Origin: Aureimonas ureilytica
GTDB taxonomy: Bacteria; Pseudomonadota; Alphaproteobacteria; Rhizobiales; Rhizobiaceae
Assembly (NCBI RefSeq): GCF_001475935.1
Contig: NZ_LDQA01000022.1
Span: forward strand, 1 to 64,000
Direction: 5' to 3'
DNA length: 64,000 nucleotides
The position numbers and the translations under genes are program-made. The notes below the pieces were generated by a model. It was not told the DNA's origin and did no database searches. It worked only from the letters and a program-made list of their open reading frames with translations. Positions 26,319 through 35,047 of this stretch are shown here, piece after piece (the stretch's first letter is position 1; every line of letters starts with the position of its first letter).

Positions 26319-28514
26319 ATGGCCGTGACCAGTCGAACTCTCTTGATCGGTGTGGCCGCCTGCGCCCTGTTCGCCCCTCAAGCCGCGCAAGCTCAGACGG
26401 CGGTGTCGGCCACTGACGCGGTTCAGCTTCAGACCGTGACGGTCGAATCCGGTGAGGCCGGGGCGTCGGACGGGGTGGCTGGAACGCAGACCACCAGCAC
26501 CACGACGCGCGCGGCGATCGACAATCAGTTGATCGACACGATTCAGGATCTCGGCCGCACGCAGGAAGCGGGCATTTCTTTCAATCGCGCCACCAACAGC
26601 ATCAATATTCGCGGCCTCGAAGGGCCGCGCGTCCTCACCACGATCGACGGCATTCGCGTGCCCTATCTCAGCGACGTGACGCGCGGGGCGAACGGTGGGG
26701 CGGACAGTTTCGACTTCAACGCCCTCTCGGCCCTGGACGTGACGCGCGGGGCGGACCCGCTTCTGGGCTCGGGCGCGCTCGGCGGCGTTCTGGCGCTGCG
26801 CACGCTCGAGCCCGAAGACCTCCTGCTCGGCGGGCGTCGCATCGGCACCCTGTCGAAATCCGGTTATGATTCGGCCGACCGAAGCGGGTTCACCAGCCAT
26901 GCCCTGGCGATCCGCGCGGGCGACACGACGGCGCTGGTTCAGGGCACCTATCGCAGCGGCCACGAAACGGAGACGATGGGCGAGGCCGACAGTCTCGGCG
27001 CCTCCCGCACGAAGGCGAATCCGGCCGATGACGAGGCTTATAGCCTCTTGGCCAAGGTCTATCAGAATGTGGAGGGTGGGCACCGTTTCGGGTTTACGGG
27101 CGAAATCTACCATCGCGACGCGACGGTCGACGGGCGCACCAGCCAAAGCGCGACCGGCAATTACCGCGCCGGCAACTATCACACAGGTGAGGAGGTCGGG
27201 CGGCGCAAGGCGGCGCTGACCTATGATTTCGACACGCCGGACGGCGAGGGCTGGATCGATACGGCGCGGGCGGTTCTGTATTATCAGGACGTCTCGCGCG
27301 ACACGACCGTCGATGCCTTGCGCTCGACCTCGGTGATCGGGCCGTTCACGCGCGACAATTCGATCGAGGAAGCAGCGGTCGGCATCAACGGCTTCGCCTC
27401 CAAGACACTGGACGCGGGCTCGGTCCGGCACCGCCTGACCTTCGGCACCGAGCTTCGCAGCGCCGACACGACGCAATATTCCGCCGGCCGGGACGCCTGC
27501 TCGCTGCGCCGCGCGCGCGATCGCTTCGCCTGCGGGATGCTCCATACCAACCAGGCCGACGCGCCCGATGTCACCAGCCGCCTCGTCGGCCTCTACGGCG
27601 AGGACGAGGTCTCGCTTCTCGCGGGCCGGCTGCGCGTGACACCGGGCCTGCGCTTCGACTGGTACGACAACGAACCGGAATCCACGCCCGAATATCGCGC
27701 CAGCGCCGCCTATGACGGCAAGCTGCCGCCTGAGAACAGCGACCACGCCTTTTCGCCCAAGCTTGGGCTCGAATACGATCTGGTGCCCGCTCTCACCGCC
27801 TATGCGCAATATACGAGGGGCTTCCGCGCGCCGACGGTGGGCGAGCTGTATTCGCGCTATGGCGCGGTCGGCTCCTATCTGCGCCGGGGCAATGCCGATC
27901 TCGAGGCCGAAACGAGTGACGGGTTCGATGTCGGCCTGCGCGCCGGGGACGAGGCGTTGGGCGCGCGGATCAACCTCTTCACCACGCGCTACCAGAACTT
28001 CATCGACACAGTGCAGCTGACCAGGCCGGGCGGGGAATATCCGCTGGGCGGCGTGTCGAGTTACACCAACGTTCCCGACGCCCGGATTTCGGGCGTCGAA
28101 CTGGGCACTCATGCCCGCTTCCTCGACCATTGGACGGCGCGCGCCTCGCTCGCCTATGCCGAAGGGCGCAACCTGACGGACGATACCTATCTCGACTCCG
28201 TGCCGCCGCTGACCGCGATCCTCGGCTTGGGCTACGCGCAAACGCATTGGGGTGGCGAGGTGACGACCAAGCTCGCCGCGCGGCGGGATAAGGTGGACGA
28301 CGGCTTTAAGGCGCCGGGCTATGGCGTGGTGGATGTCACCGCCTGGGTCGAGCCGGAGCCGCTGCCGGGCCTGAAGATCGCCGCCGGTGTCTTCAACCTT
28401 TTCGACAAGACCTATTATGACGCGGTGAACGTGCCCGAGGCGCGCTCGCAGCCGAACCTCTTCTATTCCGAGCCCGGCCGCTCCTTCCGCGTCAACGCGA
28501 CCTATCGGTTTTGA
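26319..28514 (+). CDS. hmuR: TonB-dependent heme/hemoglobin receptor
   Basis: A 731-residue outer-membrane receptor. The signal peptide ends at AQAQ (about residue 25). The plug domain follows (SINIRGLEGPRVLTTIDGIRVPYLSD...SALDVTRGADPLLGSGALGGVLAL), then a 22-strand barrel ending in aromatic Phe (NATYRF). The heme-receptor FRAP and NPDL motifs appear as RGFRAPTVGELYSRYG and NADLEAETS; a conserved His should lie between, but none is visible, which is unusual. The start at 26319 is chosen because AGGG precedes it and the signal peptide begins there; the frame is open to 26241. It is divergent from hmuTUVS and should be induced by low iron. Confidence 0.9.
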   Translation: MAVTSRTLLIGVAACALFAPQAAQAQTAVSATDAVQLQTVTVESGEAGASDGVAGTQTTSTTTRAAIDNQLIDTIQDLGRTQEAGISFNRATNSINIRGLEGPRVLTTIDGIRVPYLSDVTRGANGGADSFDFNALSALDVTRGADPLLGSGALGGVLALRTLEPEDLLLGGRRIGTLSKSGYDSADRSGFTSHALAIRAGDTTALVQGTYRSGHETETMGEADSLGASRTKANPADDEAYSLLAKVYQNVEGGHRFGFTGEIYHRDATVDGRTSQSATGNYRAGNYHTGEEVGRRKAALTYDFDTPDGEGWIDTARAVLYYQDVSRDTTVDALRSTSVIGPFTRDNSIEEAAVGINGFASKTLDAGSVRHRLTFGTELRSADTTQYSAGRDACSLRRARDRFACGMLHTNQADAPDVTSRLVGLYGEDEVSLLAGRLRVTPGLRFDWYDNEPESTPEYRASAAYDGKLPPENSDHAFSPKLGLEYDLVPALTAYAQYTRGFRAPTVGELYSRYGAVGSYLRRGNADLEAETSDGFDVGLRAGDEALGARINLFTTRYQNFIDTVQLTRPGGEYPLGGVSSYTNVPDARISGVELGTHARFLDHWTARASLAYAEGRNLTDDTYLDSVPPLTAILGLGYAQTHWGGEVTTKLAARRDKVDDGFKAPGYGVVDVTAWVEPEPLPGLKIAAGVFNLFDKTYYDAVNVPEARSQPNLFYSEPGRSFRVNATYRF

Positions 28515-28755
28515 CGCCGTGGCCGCCGACCAGTGCGTGCAGGGCCGGCGGCTTCCCGAACTTTTGGCGGCGCGCGCGTCTGCTCTTCTGAGGCTTCGGT
28601 CCTCCAAAGCTCTGACCGTCCAACCGTTTTATCAGCCCGAAGCGGCCTGCATGCTCGGTCTGATGGTTCTTGCGAAACCCTGAGACGCTGATCTCTCTGT
28701 CTCAGGCCCGCTGCCACGACATGTGGGCCTCAAGGGCTGGGTGTTCCGCTCCGCG

Positions 28756-28801
28756 ATGCGCTCGTCATCGACCCTGAAACCTGCGTCGCTGACGAGCGCA
28801 T
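28756..28801. repeat. Long imperfect hairpin
   Basis: ATGCGCTCGTCA (28756-28767) pairs perfectly with TGACGAGCGCAT (28790-28801). After one mismatch the stem continues with CGAC/GTCG, giving 12 + 4 bp around a 12-base loop. No T-run follows, so it is not a standard terminator. It may be a 3' stabiliser of the receptor mRNA, a protein site or a REP-like unit. Confidence 0.6.
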
Positions 28802-28841
28802 GATGGTGGGCCCTCTGGGCACGTGAAGGATTCTCACTTCT

Positions 28842-28890
28842 CGATCTTTGAACTCTTGTGCTTTTGAATATACAAAAGTATCAAAGATCG
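28842..28890. promoter_or_regulatory. Nested palindrome before the oxidoreductase/E1-E2 operon
   Basis: Outer arms CGATCTTTGA (28842-28851) and TCAAAGATCG (28881-28890) enclose the 18-bp palindrome CTTTTGAATATACAAAAG (28861-28878). The ribosome binding site GGGAGGA follows immediately. The inner palindrome resembles GntR- or IclR-type operators; the outer pair could fold in the leader RNA. No regulator gene is adjacent, so the binding protein is probably encoded elsewhere. Confidence 0.55.
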
Positions 28891-28905
28891 CAGGGAGGAT
28901 ATTCG

Positions 28906-30228
28906 ATGACCATTCTTCAGGTGGGCCTTGCGGCCGAGCTTCAGGCCTATGCGGACAAGAACGGGCCGGTGACGGTGGGGCTCGCGGGCTCGGGCCAGAT
29001 GGGCACGGACATGGTGGTGCAGCTCACCCTCATGCCAGGTGTCCGGCTGGGGGCTCTGTCCGAGCTGAACATCGCGGGCGCGGAGGCCGCGTTGCGCATG
29101 GCGGGCACCGAATTCGCCCACGCCGGCGGCGTCAACGACATCGACCGCGCCATCGAGGGCGGCAAGGTCGCGTTGACGCAGGATTACAAGGCGCTCTGCG
29201 CCTCGGGCCATATCGACGTCGTGATCGACGCCACGGGCAATCCCAATGTCGGGACGCTGATCGCGCTGGAAGCCTTCCGAAACGGCAAGCATGTGGTCAT
29301 GCTGAATGTCGAGGCCGACATCACGATCGGCCGTTTCCTGCGCGAGGAAGCCGCCAAGGCCGGCGTCGTCTACACGGGCGCGGCGGGCGACGAGCCGGCG
29401 GCGACGATCGAGATCGTCGGCTTTGCCCAATCGCTCGGCTTCGACATCGTGTGCGCGGGCAAGGGCAAGAACAACCCGCTGAAGTTCGACGCGACGCCCG
29501 ATGCCTATGAGGAGGAAGCGGCGCGGCGCAACATGAATGCGCGCATGCTGGTGGAGTTTGTGGACGGCTCCAAGACCATGATCGAGATGGTGGCGGTGGC
29601 CAACGCGACCGGGCTCGTGCCCGATGTTCCGGGGATGCACGGCCCGGCCGCGACGCGCGACGAGCTCGCCTCGGTTCTCTGCACGAAGGAGGACGGCGGC
29701 GTTCTCTCAGGGACCGGCAAGGTCGATTATTCGATCGGCAAGGGCGTCGCGCCCGGCGTCTTCTGTATCGTGAAGCCCAGGCACGAGCGCGTGCTGGAGC
29801 GCATGAGCGATCTGAAGATGGGCCCCGGCCCCAACTACACGATCTTCCGCCCCTACCACCTGACCTCGCTGGAAGTGCCGCTCTCGGCGGTGCGCGCGGT
29901 GGTGAAGAAGGCGCCCGACATGCAGCCCGCCGAGCGCCCGGTGGCCGAATGCGTGACGCTCGCCAAGCGCGATCTGAACCCCGGCGATACGCTCGGCCAG
30001 ATCGGCGAATACGACTATCGCGGCTTCGCCATGACCTGGGAAGGCGCGCGGGACGAGGGCGCTCTGCCGCTGGGTCTGGCCGAGCGCGCCCGCGTCATCA
30101 AGCCGATCAAGGCCGGCGAAAAGCTGACCTACGCCAATTGCCAGCCGGACGACAGTCTCGTCATCACCCAGATCCGCCAGCGCCTCGATCAGGCCGACAG
30201 CCGGTTCGCGGCCAGCGCGGCGGCCTGA
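28906..30228 (+). CDS. COG4091-type NAD(P)-dependent oxidoreductase with SAF domain (homoserine dehydrogenase-like)
   Basis: A 440-residue protein. Residues about 17-140 form a Rossmann fold starting TVGLAGSGQMGTDMVVQLTLMPG, with VVIDATGNPNVG and HVVMLNVEADITIG following. This is the pattern of predicted homoserine dehydrogenases of COG4091. A conserved central block has GDEPAATIEIVGFAQSLGFDIVCAGKGKNN. The last 100 residues contain a SAF/AFP-like domain (VAECVTLAKRDLNPGDTLGQIGEYD...LPLGLAERARVIKPIKAGEKLTYANC). It heads the E1alpha-E1beta-E2 operon, so it likely makes or consumes the 2-oxo or hydroxyketone substrate of that dehydrogenase. The actual substrate is not known to me. Start at 28906 is supported by GGGAGGA. 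Confidence 0.75.
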   Translation: MTILQVGLAAELQAYADKNGPVTVGLAGSGQMGTDMVVQLTLMPGVRLGALSELNIAGAEAALRMAGTEFAHAGGVNDIDRAIEGGKVALTQDYKALCASGHIDVVIDATGNPNVGTLIALEAFRNGKHVVMLNVEADITIGRFLREEAAKAGVVYTGAAGDEPAATIEIVGFAQSLGFDIVCAGKGKNNPLKFDATPDAYEEEAARRNMNARMLVEFVDGSKTMIEMVAVANATGLVPDVPGMHGPAATRDELASVLCTKEDGGVLSGTGKVDYSIGKGVAPGVFCIVKPRHERVLERMSDLKMGPGPNYTIFRPYHLTSLEVPLSAVRAVVKKAPDMQPAERPVAECVTLAKRDLNPGDTLGQIGEYDYRGFAMTWEGARDEGALPLGLAERARVIKPIKAGEKLTYANCQPDDSLVITQIRQRLDQADSRFAASAAA

Positions 30229-30249
30229 GGAGAGGGGAGGGAGGAACCC

Positions 30250-31302
30250 ATGTCCGCATTGCCCCAGATGGCCCCGTCCGCCGAAGAGGTAGCCGACACT
30301 CCGGCTGCGCGCGAGGGCGACAACAAGCCCTTCGCCTTCCGTCACTTCCCGCCCGAAGTGCTGAAGGACGCGCTGCGCCAGATGCATCTGATCCGCCGCT
30401 TCGAGGAAGGGGCGGAGGAAAGCTATATGCGCGGCCTCATCCACGGCACGATGCATCTCTCCATCGGGCAGGAAGCGTCCGCCGTCGGCACCTGCCTCGC
30501 GCTGACCGATACGGACCAGATCACCTCCACCCATCGCGGCCACGGCCATTGCATTGCCAAGGGTGCCGAGGTCGGGCGCATGTTCGCCGAGTTCTTCGGC
30601 AAGGAAACGGGCTATTGCCGGGGGCGCGGCGGCTCGATGCACATTGCCGACGTGACCAAGGGCAATCTCGGGGCCAACGGCATCGTGGGCGGTGGCTTGC
30701 CGATCGCGGTGGGTGCCGCGCTCTCCATGAAGATGCAGAAGCGGCGCGACGTCGTCGTGTCCTTCTTCGGCGACGGGGCCAACAACGAGGGCGCTTTCCA
30801 CGAGGCGCTCAACATGGCCTCGATCTGGAAGCTGCCGGTCGTTTTCGTGTGCGAGAACAACAAATACGGCATGTCGGTCTCGACCGAGCGCTCCACGGCG
30901 GTCAAGAACATCGCCGATCGCGCCGTGGCCTATTCCATGCCGGGCGTCACGGTGGACGGCAACTCGCTGTCGGATGTCGCCGAAGCCTCGCACAGGGCCA
31001 TCGAGCGCGCGCGGGCCGGCGAGGGGCCGACCCTCATCGAGTGCAAGACCTACCGCCATCGCGGCCATTCCAAGAGCGATCGCAACCGCTATCGCACCAA
31101 GGAAGAAATCGACGACTGGATCTCCAAGGACCCGATCGGCCGGTTCGAGGCCGAGATGCTGGACTATGGCGTCGTGGATGCGGCCGAGATCGAGGCGATC
31201 CGGGCGGGCGTCGAGCGCGAGATCGCGGACGGCATCGAATTTGCCAAGAACTCGCCGTCGCCCGATGCGAAGGACGCGACGGCCTTCGTCTACACGGCAT
31301 AA
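30250..31302 (+). CDS. Thiamine-diphosphate-dependent dehydrogenase E1 component, alpha subunit
   Basis: A 350-residue subunit of a 2-oxo acid or acetoin dehydrogenase complex. The ThDP-binding motif [31 protein letters not shown] (Gly-Asp-Gly then Asn-Asn) is intact, and [42 protein letters not shown] and the phosphorylation-loop-like [21 protein letters not shown] are conserved. GGAGG lies just before the ATG. With the next gene it makes the heterotetrameric E1. AcoA-type is more probable than PdhA because the E2 downstream is an AcoC-like hydrolase fusion. Confidence 0.88.
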   Translation: MSALPQMAPSAEEVADTPAAREGDNKPFAFRHFPPEVLKDALRQMHLIRRFEEGAEESYMRGLIHGTMHLSIGQEASAVGTCLALTDTDQITSTHRGHGHCIAKGAEVGRMFAEFFGKETGYCRGRGGSMHIADVTKGNLGANGIVGGGLPIAVGAALSMKMQKRRDVVVSFFGDGANNEGAFHEALNMASIWKLPVVFVCENNKYGMSVSTERSTAVKNIADRAVAYSMPGVTVDGNSLSDVAEASHRAIERARAGEGPTLIECKTYRHRGHSKSDRNRYRTKEEIDDWISKDPIGRFEAEMLDYGVVDAAEIEAIRAGVEREIADGIEFAKNSPSPDAKDATAFVYTA

Positions 31303-31330
31303 CGGCCTTTCGAGCCGAAGGATTCTTGAG

Positions 31331-32344
31331 ATGAGCGAGACCATCGACGCGGCTGTCGGCCGCGAGCTGTCCTATGCCCAGGCGATCCAGGAAGCCATCG
31401 CCATCGCCATGGAGGAAGACCCGCGCGTCTTCATCATGGGCGAGGATATCGGCGTCTATGGCGGGGCCTTCCAGGTGACGGGCGATCTCGTCCACCGCTT
31501 CGGCGCGGACAGGGTGATCGACACGCCGATCGCCGAACTCGGCGGCGCGGGCGTCGCCGTCGGCGCGGCGCTGACCGGCATGAAGCCGATCTACGAGTTC
31601 CAGTTCTCCGACTTCGCGACGCTCGCCATGGAGCAGATCGTCAACCAGGCGGCCAAGCTCCGCTTCATGCTGGGCGGCAACGTCTCCGTGCCGCTCGTCA
31701 TGCGCTTTCCAGCAGGCTCGGGAACGGGCGCGGCCGCGCAGCACAGCCAGAGCTTGGAGGCCTGGCTCGGCCATGTGCCTGGGCTGAAGGTTCTCCAGCC
31801 CGCGACCCCGCACGATGCCAAGGGCATGTTGCTCGCGGCGATCGACGATCCCGATCCGGTGATGATCTTCGAGCACAAGATCCTCTACAAGATGAAGGGC
31901 GAGGTGCCCGAGGGGCGCTACACCGTGCCGATCGGCAAGGCGCTGGTGCGCCGCGCGGGGCGGGACGTGACCATCGTCGCCTCTGCGATCATGGTGCATA
32001 AGGCCTTGAGCGCCGCCGAGGAACTGGAAAAGCAAGGGATCGACGTCGAGGTCGTGGACCTGCGCACCATCCGCCCGATGGATCGCGAGACCATCATCGC
32101 GAGCGTCATGAAGACCGGCCGTCTCGTCTGCGTCTATGAGGGCGTGAAGACCTTGGGCGTCGGGGCCGAAATCTCGGCGATGATCGCGGAATCGGAAGCC
32201 TTCGACTATCTCGACGCGCCGATCATCCGGTTGGGCGGCGCGGAATCGCCGATCCCCTACAATCCCGAACTGGAAAAGGCCGTTGTGCCGCAGGTGCCCG
32301 ACATCGTTCAGGCCGTGCGCGCGCTGGCCCGGCGGGAGCGCTGA
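31331..32344 (+). CDS. Thiamine-diphosphate-dependent dehydrogenase E1 component, beta subunit
   Basis: A 337-residue transketolase-like beta subunit. Conserved parts are [68 protein letters not shown], and the C-terminal transketolase domain from [15 protein letters not shown] onward, with [17 protein letters not shown]. It completes the E1 with the alpha subunit 28 bases upstream. The E2 gene follows after four bases, so all three are one transcript. Confidence 0.9.
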   Translation: MSETIDAAVGRELSYAQAIQEAIAIAMEEDPRVFIMGEDIGVYGGAFQVTGDLVHRFGADRVIDTPIAELGGAGVAVGAALTGMKPIYEFQFSDFATLAMEQIVNQAAKLRFMLGGNVSVPLVMRFPAGSGTGAAAQHSQSLEAWLGHVPGLKVLQPATPHDAKGMLLAAIDDPDPVMIFEHKILYKMKGEVPEGRYTVPIGKALVRRAGRDVTIVASAIMVHKALSAAEELEKQGIDVEVVDLRTIRPMDRETIIASVMKTGRLVCVYEGVKTLGVGAEISAMIAESEAFDYLDAPIIRLGGAESPIPYNPELEKAVVPQVPDIVQAVRALARRER

Positions 32345-32348
32345 CGCG

Positions 32349-33704
32349 ATGCCGACCGAAGTGATTCTCCCCAAGGTCGACATGGACATGGCGACCGGCC
32401 AGATTTCGCGCTGGTTCTACAAGGACGGCGATACGATCAAGAAGGGCGAGCCGCTGTTCGAGATCGAGACCGACAAGGCGGCCATGGAAGTGGACGCGCC
32501 GGCCTCCGGCACGCTGCGCAATGTCACGGGCGCGCAAGGCGTCGACATCGCGGTCGGCTCGCCCGTCGCCTGGATCTATGCCGAGGGCGAAGCGGTGAAT
32601 GCGCCCGCGCCGACGGCCGATGCCGGCAAGCCGACCACGGTCGGTCCGGACCCGGATGGGGCCAAGCCTTGCTGCGCCAAGGAGGCGGGCGAGCGCCGGG
32701 GCGTTCGCGCGACGCCGCTCGCGCGGCGCATCGCGCGCCAATATGGCATCGACCTCTCCAGCGTCACCGGCCATGGCCCGATGGGGCGCATCGGCCGCGA
32801 GGATGTGGAAGCGGCACAGCAGGCAGCGGCCCGCGCCCGGCCGGCGGAGGCTCCGGTTCGCACCGAGCCACCCGCGCCGGCACCCGGTCTTGCCCGCCAG
32901 CCAGCGCCCCAGCCGGCACCGGCCAAACCGCGTCTCGTTGTCAATGGCGAGACGCCGCTTCACGTCGTGACGCTGCGCGAAGGGGAGGGCACACCACTCG
33001 TCCTCCTTCACGGTTTCGGCTCGGAAAGCGCCAGCTGGCGTCCGCTTCTGGCGGAGTTCACCGGCCCCAATCCGGTGCTTGGGCTTGATCTGGCCGGTCA
33101 TGGCGGTTCGGTCGGGCGAGTGGCGGACGGGTTCGACGCGCTGGTGTCCGGCGTGGAGGAGACGCTTCGGGCGTTGGGCCTCGCCTCCTGTCATCTCGTC
33201 GGCCATTCGCTCGGCGGCGCGGTGGCGAGTGCCGTCGCGGCCGGGTTGGCGATCGACGTGCGCTCGCTCCTGTTGCTCGCGCCCGCCGGCTTCGGGCCTG
33301 ATATCGACACCGCGTTTGCGGAAGGCTTTGCCCGCGCGCGGGAGGAAGCGCCGATCCGCTCATGGCTGCGCCATCTCGTTAGCGATCCCGCCGCCATTTC
33401 GGACGGGTTCGTGCGCGCCACCGCGCGGGGCCGGGCCGATGGCGTCCAGTCGGAGGCGCAGACGCAGCTGGTCAGCCGGCTCTTCTCCAACGGGGCGCAG
33501 CATTTCGACGTGCGCGGCCTGCTCACCGATCTCGCCATGCCGGTAAAGATCGTGGCGGGCGCGGAGGATCGGGTCGTGCCGATCAGGCATTTCACCGGCC
33601 TGCCGGGGCGCGTCGCCTTGCACGTGTTCCCGCGCACCGGCCATATGCCGCAAATCGAACAGCGGGCCGACGTGGCGCGGCTCCTGCGCGAACTCACGCG
33701 CTGA
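32349..33704 (+). CDS. AcoC-like dihydrolipoyl acyltransferase: lipoyl domain, E3-binding domain and alpha/beta hydrolase
   Basis: A 451-residue protein of three parts. Residues 1-78 are a biotinyl/lipoyl domain with the lipoylated Lys in EIETDKAAMEVDAP. Residues about 117-155 are a peripheral-subunit-binding domain (RATPLARRIARQYGIDLSSVTGHGPMGRIGREDV). After an Ala/Pro-rich linker, residues about 205-450 are an alpha/beta hydrolase with LLHGFGSESASWRPLL, nucleophile Ser in GHSLGGAVAS, an Asp in VAGAEDRVVP and a His in RTGHMPQIE. The usual E2 catalytic domain is replaced by the hydrolase, as in AcoC of acetoin dehydrogenase. No E3 (lipoamide dehydrogenase) is in the operon, so a shared one must serve. 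Confidence 0.88.
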   Translation: MPTEVILPKVDMDMATGQISRWFYKDGDTIKKGEPLFEIETDKAAMEVDAPASGTLRNVTGAQGVDIAVGSPVAWIYAEGEAVNAPAPTADAGKPTTVGPDPDGAKPCCAKEAGERRGVRATPLARRIARQYGIDLSSVTGHGPMGRIGREDVEAAQQAAARARPAEAPVRTEPPAPAPGLARQPAPQPAPAKPRLVVNGETPLHVVTLREGEGTPLVLLHGFGSESASWRPLLAEFTGPNPVLGLDLAGHGGSVGRVADGFDALVSGVEETLRALGLASCHLVGHSLGGAVASAVAAGLAIDVRSLLLLAPAGFGPDIDTAFAEGFARAREEAPIRSWLRHLVSDPAAISDGFVRATARGRADGVQSEAQTQLVSRLFSNGAQHFDVRGLLTDLAMPVKIVAGAEDRVVPIRHFTGLPGRVALHVFPRTGHMPQIEQRADVARLLRELTR

Positions 33705-33830
33705 ACAACTGGAACACATCCCGGCCAGGCGGAGACGCCTGTCATCAGGGACACTACGCTAGTTCAACACCCTGACGCCGTGCCGATGGACCTGCGTTCG
33801 TCGGCACGGCTCCTGCGTTTGGGGAGGCCC

Positions 33831-34490
33831 ATGGCCGAGTTCGATCTCATCATTTTCGATTGCGACGGCGTGCTCGTCGATAGCGAAGTCCTCGCGCGAC
33901 GGGCCATGCAGTCGGTCTTCCGACAGGCCGGGATCGATGTCATGGCCGAGATGGTCAGCAACTTCGTGGGCATGAAATTCCACGACATCCTCGATGGTAT
34001 CGAGGCGCGCACCGGCCAGCGCATTTCGCAGGATTACCACCCCCGCTTCTGGCAGGAGACGAAGGCGCTCTTCACGGAGCACCTGCGGCCCGTGCCGGGC
34101 GTGGTGGAATTTCTGGACACCTCCTCGCTCCCGCGCTGCGTCGCCTCCTCGTCCGATCACGAGCGCATCCGGCACAGCCTCTCGGTCACGGGCCTTGCCT
34201 CCTATTTCGCGGCGGATGCGATCTTCTCTTCGCATGACGTGTCGCGCGGCAAGCCCGAGCCCGATCTCGTGCTTCACGCGGCCGCCCGGATGGGCGTCGA
34301 TCCCGCGCGCTGCCTCGTGATCGAAGACTCGCGCTTCGGCATCATGGGCGCGAAGGCGGCGGGCATGACGGCCTATGGATTTCTCGGCGGCGCACATCTT
34401 CTCGCCAATTCCGGCGAGGCGCTGCACGAAGCCGCGGCCGATTTCGTCGCTCGGACTTATGAGGAGATCGCGGCTGAGATGGCGCGCTGA
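33831..34490 (+). CDS. HAD-family hydrolase (beta-phosphoglucomutase-like phosphatase)
   Basis: A 219-residue HAD subfamily IA protein. The nucleophile and acid are D10 and D12 in LIIFDCDGVLVDSE, motif II is VASSSDHERI, motif III Lys is in GKPEPDLVL, and motif IV is VIEDSRFGIMGAKAAGM. An alpha-helical cap lies between residues 20 and 85. Such enzymes dephosphorylate sugar phosphates, sugar alcohol phosphates or related small molecules. GGGGAGG precedes the ATG at 33831. It is 127 bases after the E2 gene and may be cotranscribed. It also converges towards the PTS operon, so a role with sugar phosphates is possible but not shown. Confidence 0.85.
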   Translation: MAEFDLIIFDCDGVLVDSEVLARRAMQSVFRQAGIDVMAEMVSNFVGMKFHDILDGIEARTGQRISQDYHPRFWQETKALFTEHLRPVPGVVEFLDTSSLPRCVASSSDHERIRHSLSVTGLASYFAADAIFSSHDVSRGKPEPDLVLHAAARMGVDPARCLVIEDSRFGIMGAKAAGMTAYGFLGGAHLLANSGEALHEAAADFVARTYEEIAAEMAR

Positions 34491-34505
34491 CGATTGCAAA
34501 GCCGA

Positions 34506-34535
34506 ATTCGTGAGCGACGGATGCCGCTTACGAAT
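34506..34535. terminator. Hairpin between convergent genes, possible terminator
   Basis: An 11-bp stem with one G-T pair (ATTCGTGAGCG, 34506-34516, with CGCTTACGAAT, 34525-34535) and an 8-base loop sits 16 bases past the HAD-family stop and before the stop of the convergent small gene. There is no clear T-run on either strand. Confidence 0.4.
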
Positions 34536-34566
34536 CCCGTTGCGGTGGATATCCGTTGCCAAGTTT

Positions 34567-34938
34567 TCAGTCGCGCTGACAAGGCCCGATACTTTGGGCG
34601 CCGTACCCAGTCACATAGGCTTCTGGGTCCAGGAGAAGCTCAACACCGTCGTCACGAAAAACATCGCCGGTTAAACCACCTCGCTGGAAGGCTGTCGACG
34701 CATCGCGATCCGGAAAATGTATGACCGCACGCTTCCCGTTGTCTGAGAAGCCGACTGAAAGCGTCGGATAACGCAGCGCCCTATCGAGGTAGCAGGTGAA
34801 GGTCTGTTCGCCTTCCAAACGGAAGGAGGGTTCGTTGTCGAACCAACCCACTCTTACGATGACGAAAGCGATCCCTGCCACCGCAACGCCTGCCGAAACC
34901 AAGACCGCAATGCGGATCAGGCGCTGAACCCTTGCCAA
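34567..34938 (-). CDS. Hypothetical membrane-anchored protein
   Basis: A 123-residue protein with a positively charged N-terminus and one strong membrane span (residues about 9-30, IAVLVSAGVAVAGIAFVIVRV), then about 90 residues that should lie in the periplasm. The outer part holds two cysteines, one in TFTCYLDRAL and one in IGPCQRD near the end, which could form a disulfide. I do not recognise the family. The region is less GC-rich than its surroundings. It lies 110 bases beyond the HPr-EI gene on the same strand and is the end of that group, though it may have its own promoter. Confidence 0.6.
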   Translation of the reverse strand: MARVQRLIRIAVLVSAGVAVAGIAFVIVRVGWFDNEPSFRLEGEQTFTCYLDRALRYPTLSVGFSDNGKRAVIHFPDRDASTAFQRGGLTGDVFRDDGVELLLDPEAYVTGYGAQSIGPCQRD

Positions 34939-35047
34939 TTCCTACATCCCGTCCCGATCGGTTCAACCGGATGTATTTAACACCGTCAGGTCGAGGAGCG
35001 AACAATGACCTGTCCGCCCCGAAAGGATCTTTGGCCGTCCCAGTCCC

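Larger units (their letters stand above)
28515..28905. other. Intergenic region with hairpins, no gene recognised
   Basis: About 390 bases between the heme receptor and the COG4091-type gene. There is no credible open frame. It holds three inverted repeats: CCTGAGAC (28679-28686 with 28699-28706), a larger hairpin at 28756-28801, and a nested palindrome at 28842-28890; the last two are listed separately. The first two have no T-run. Confidence 0.55.

Noticed and set aside
26310-28607. A 765-codon open frame antisense to the heme receptor
   Set aside because: It is a GC-rich shadow frame; the translation is Arg/Gly/Ala/Val-rich with no motif, while the plus strand codes for a full TonB receptor.
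26030-28905. A HemP/HmuP small gene in the heme locus
   Set aside because: Both gaps around the receptor were read in all frames for the family's C-terminal YRLRLTRQGKLILTK-like motif; none was found.
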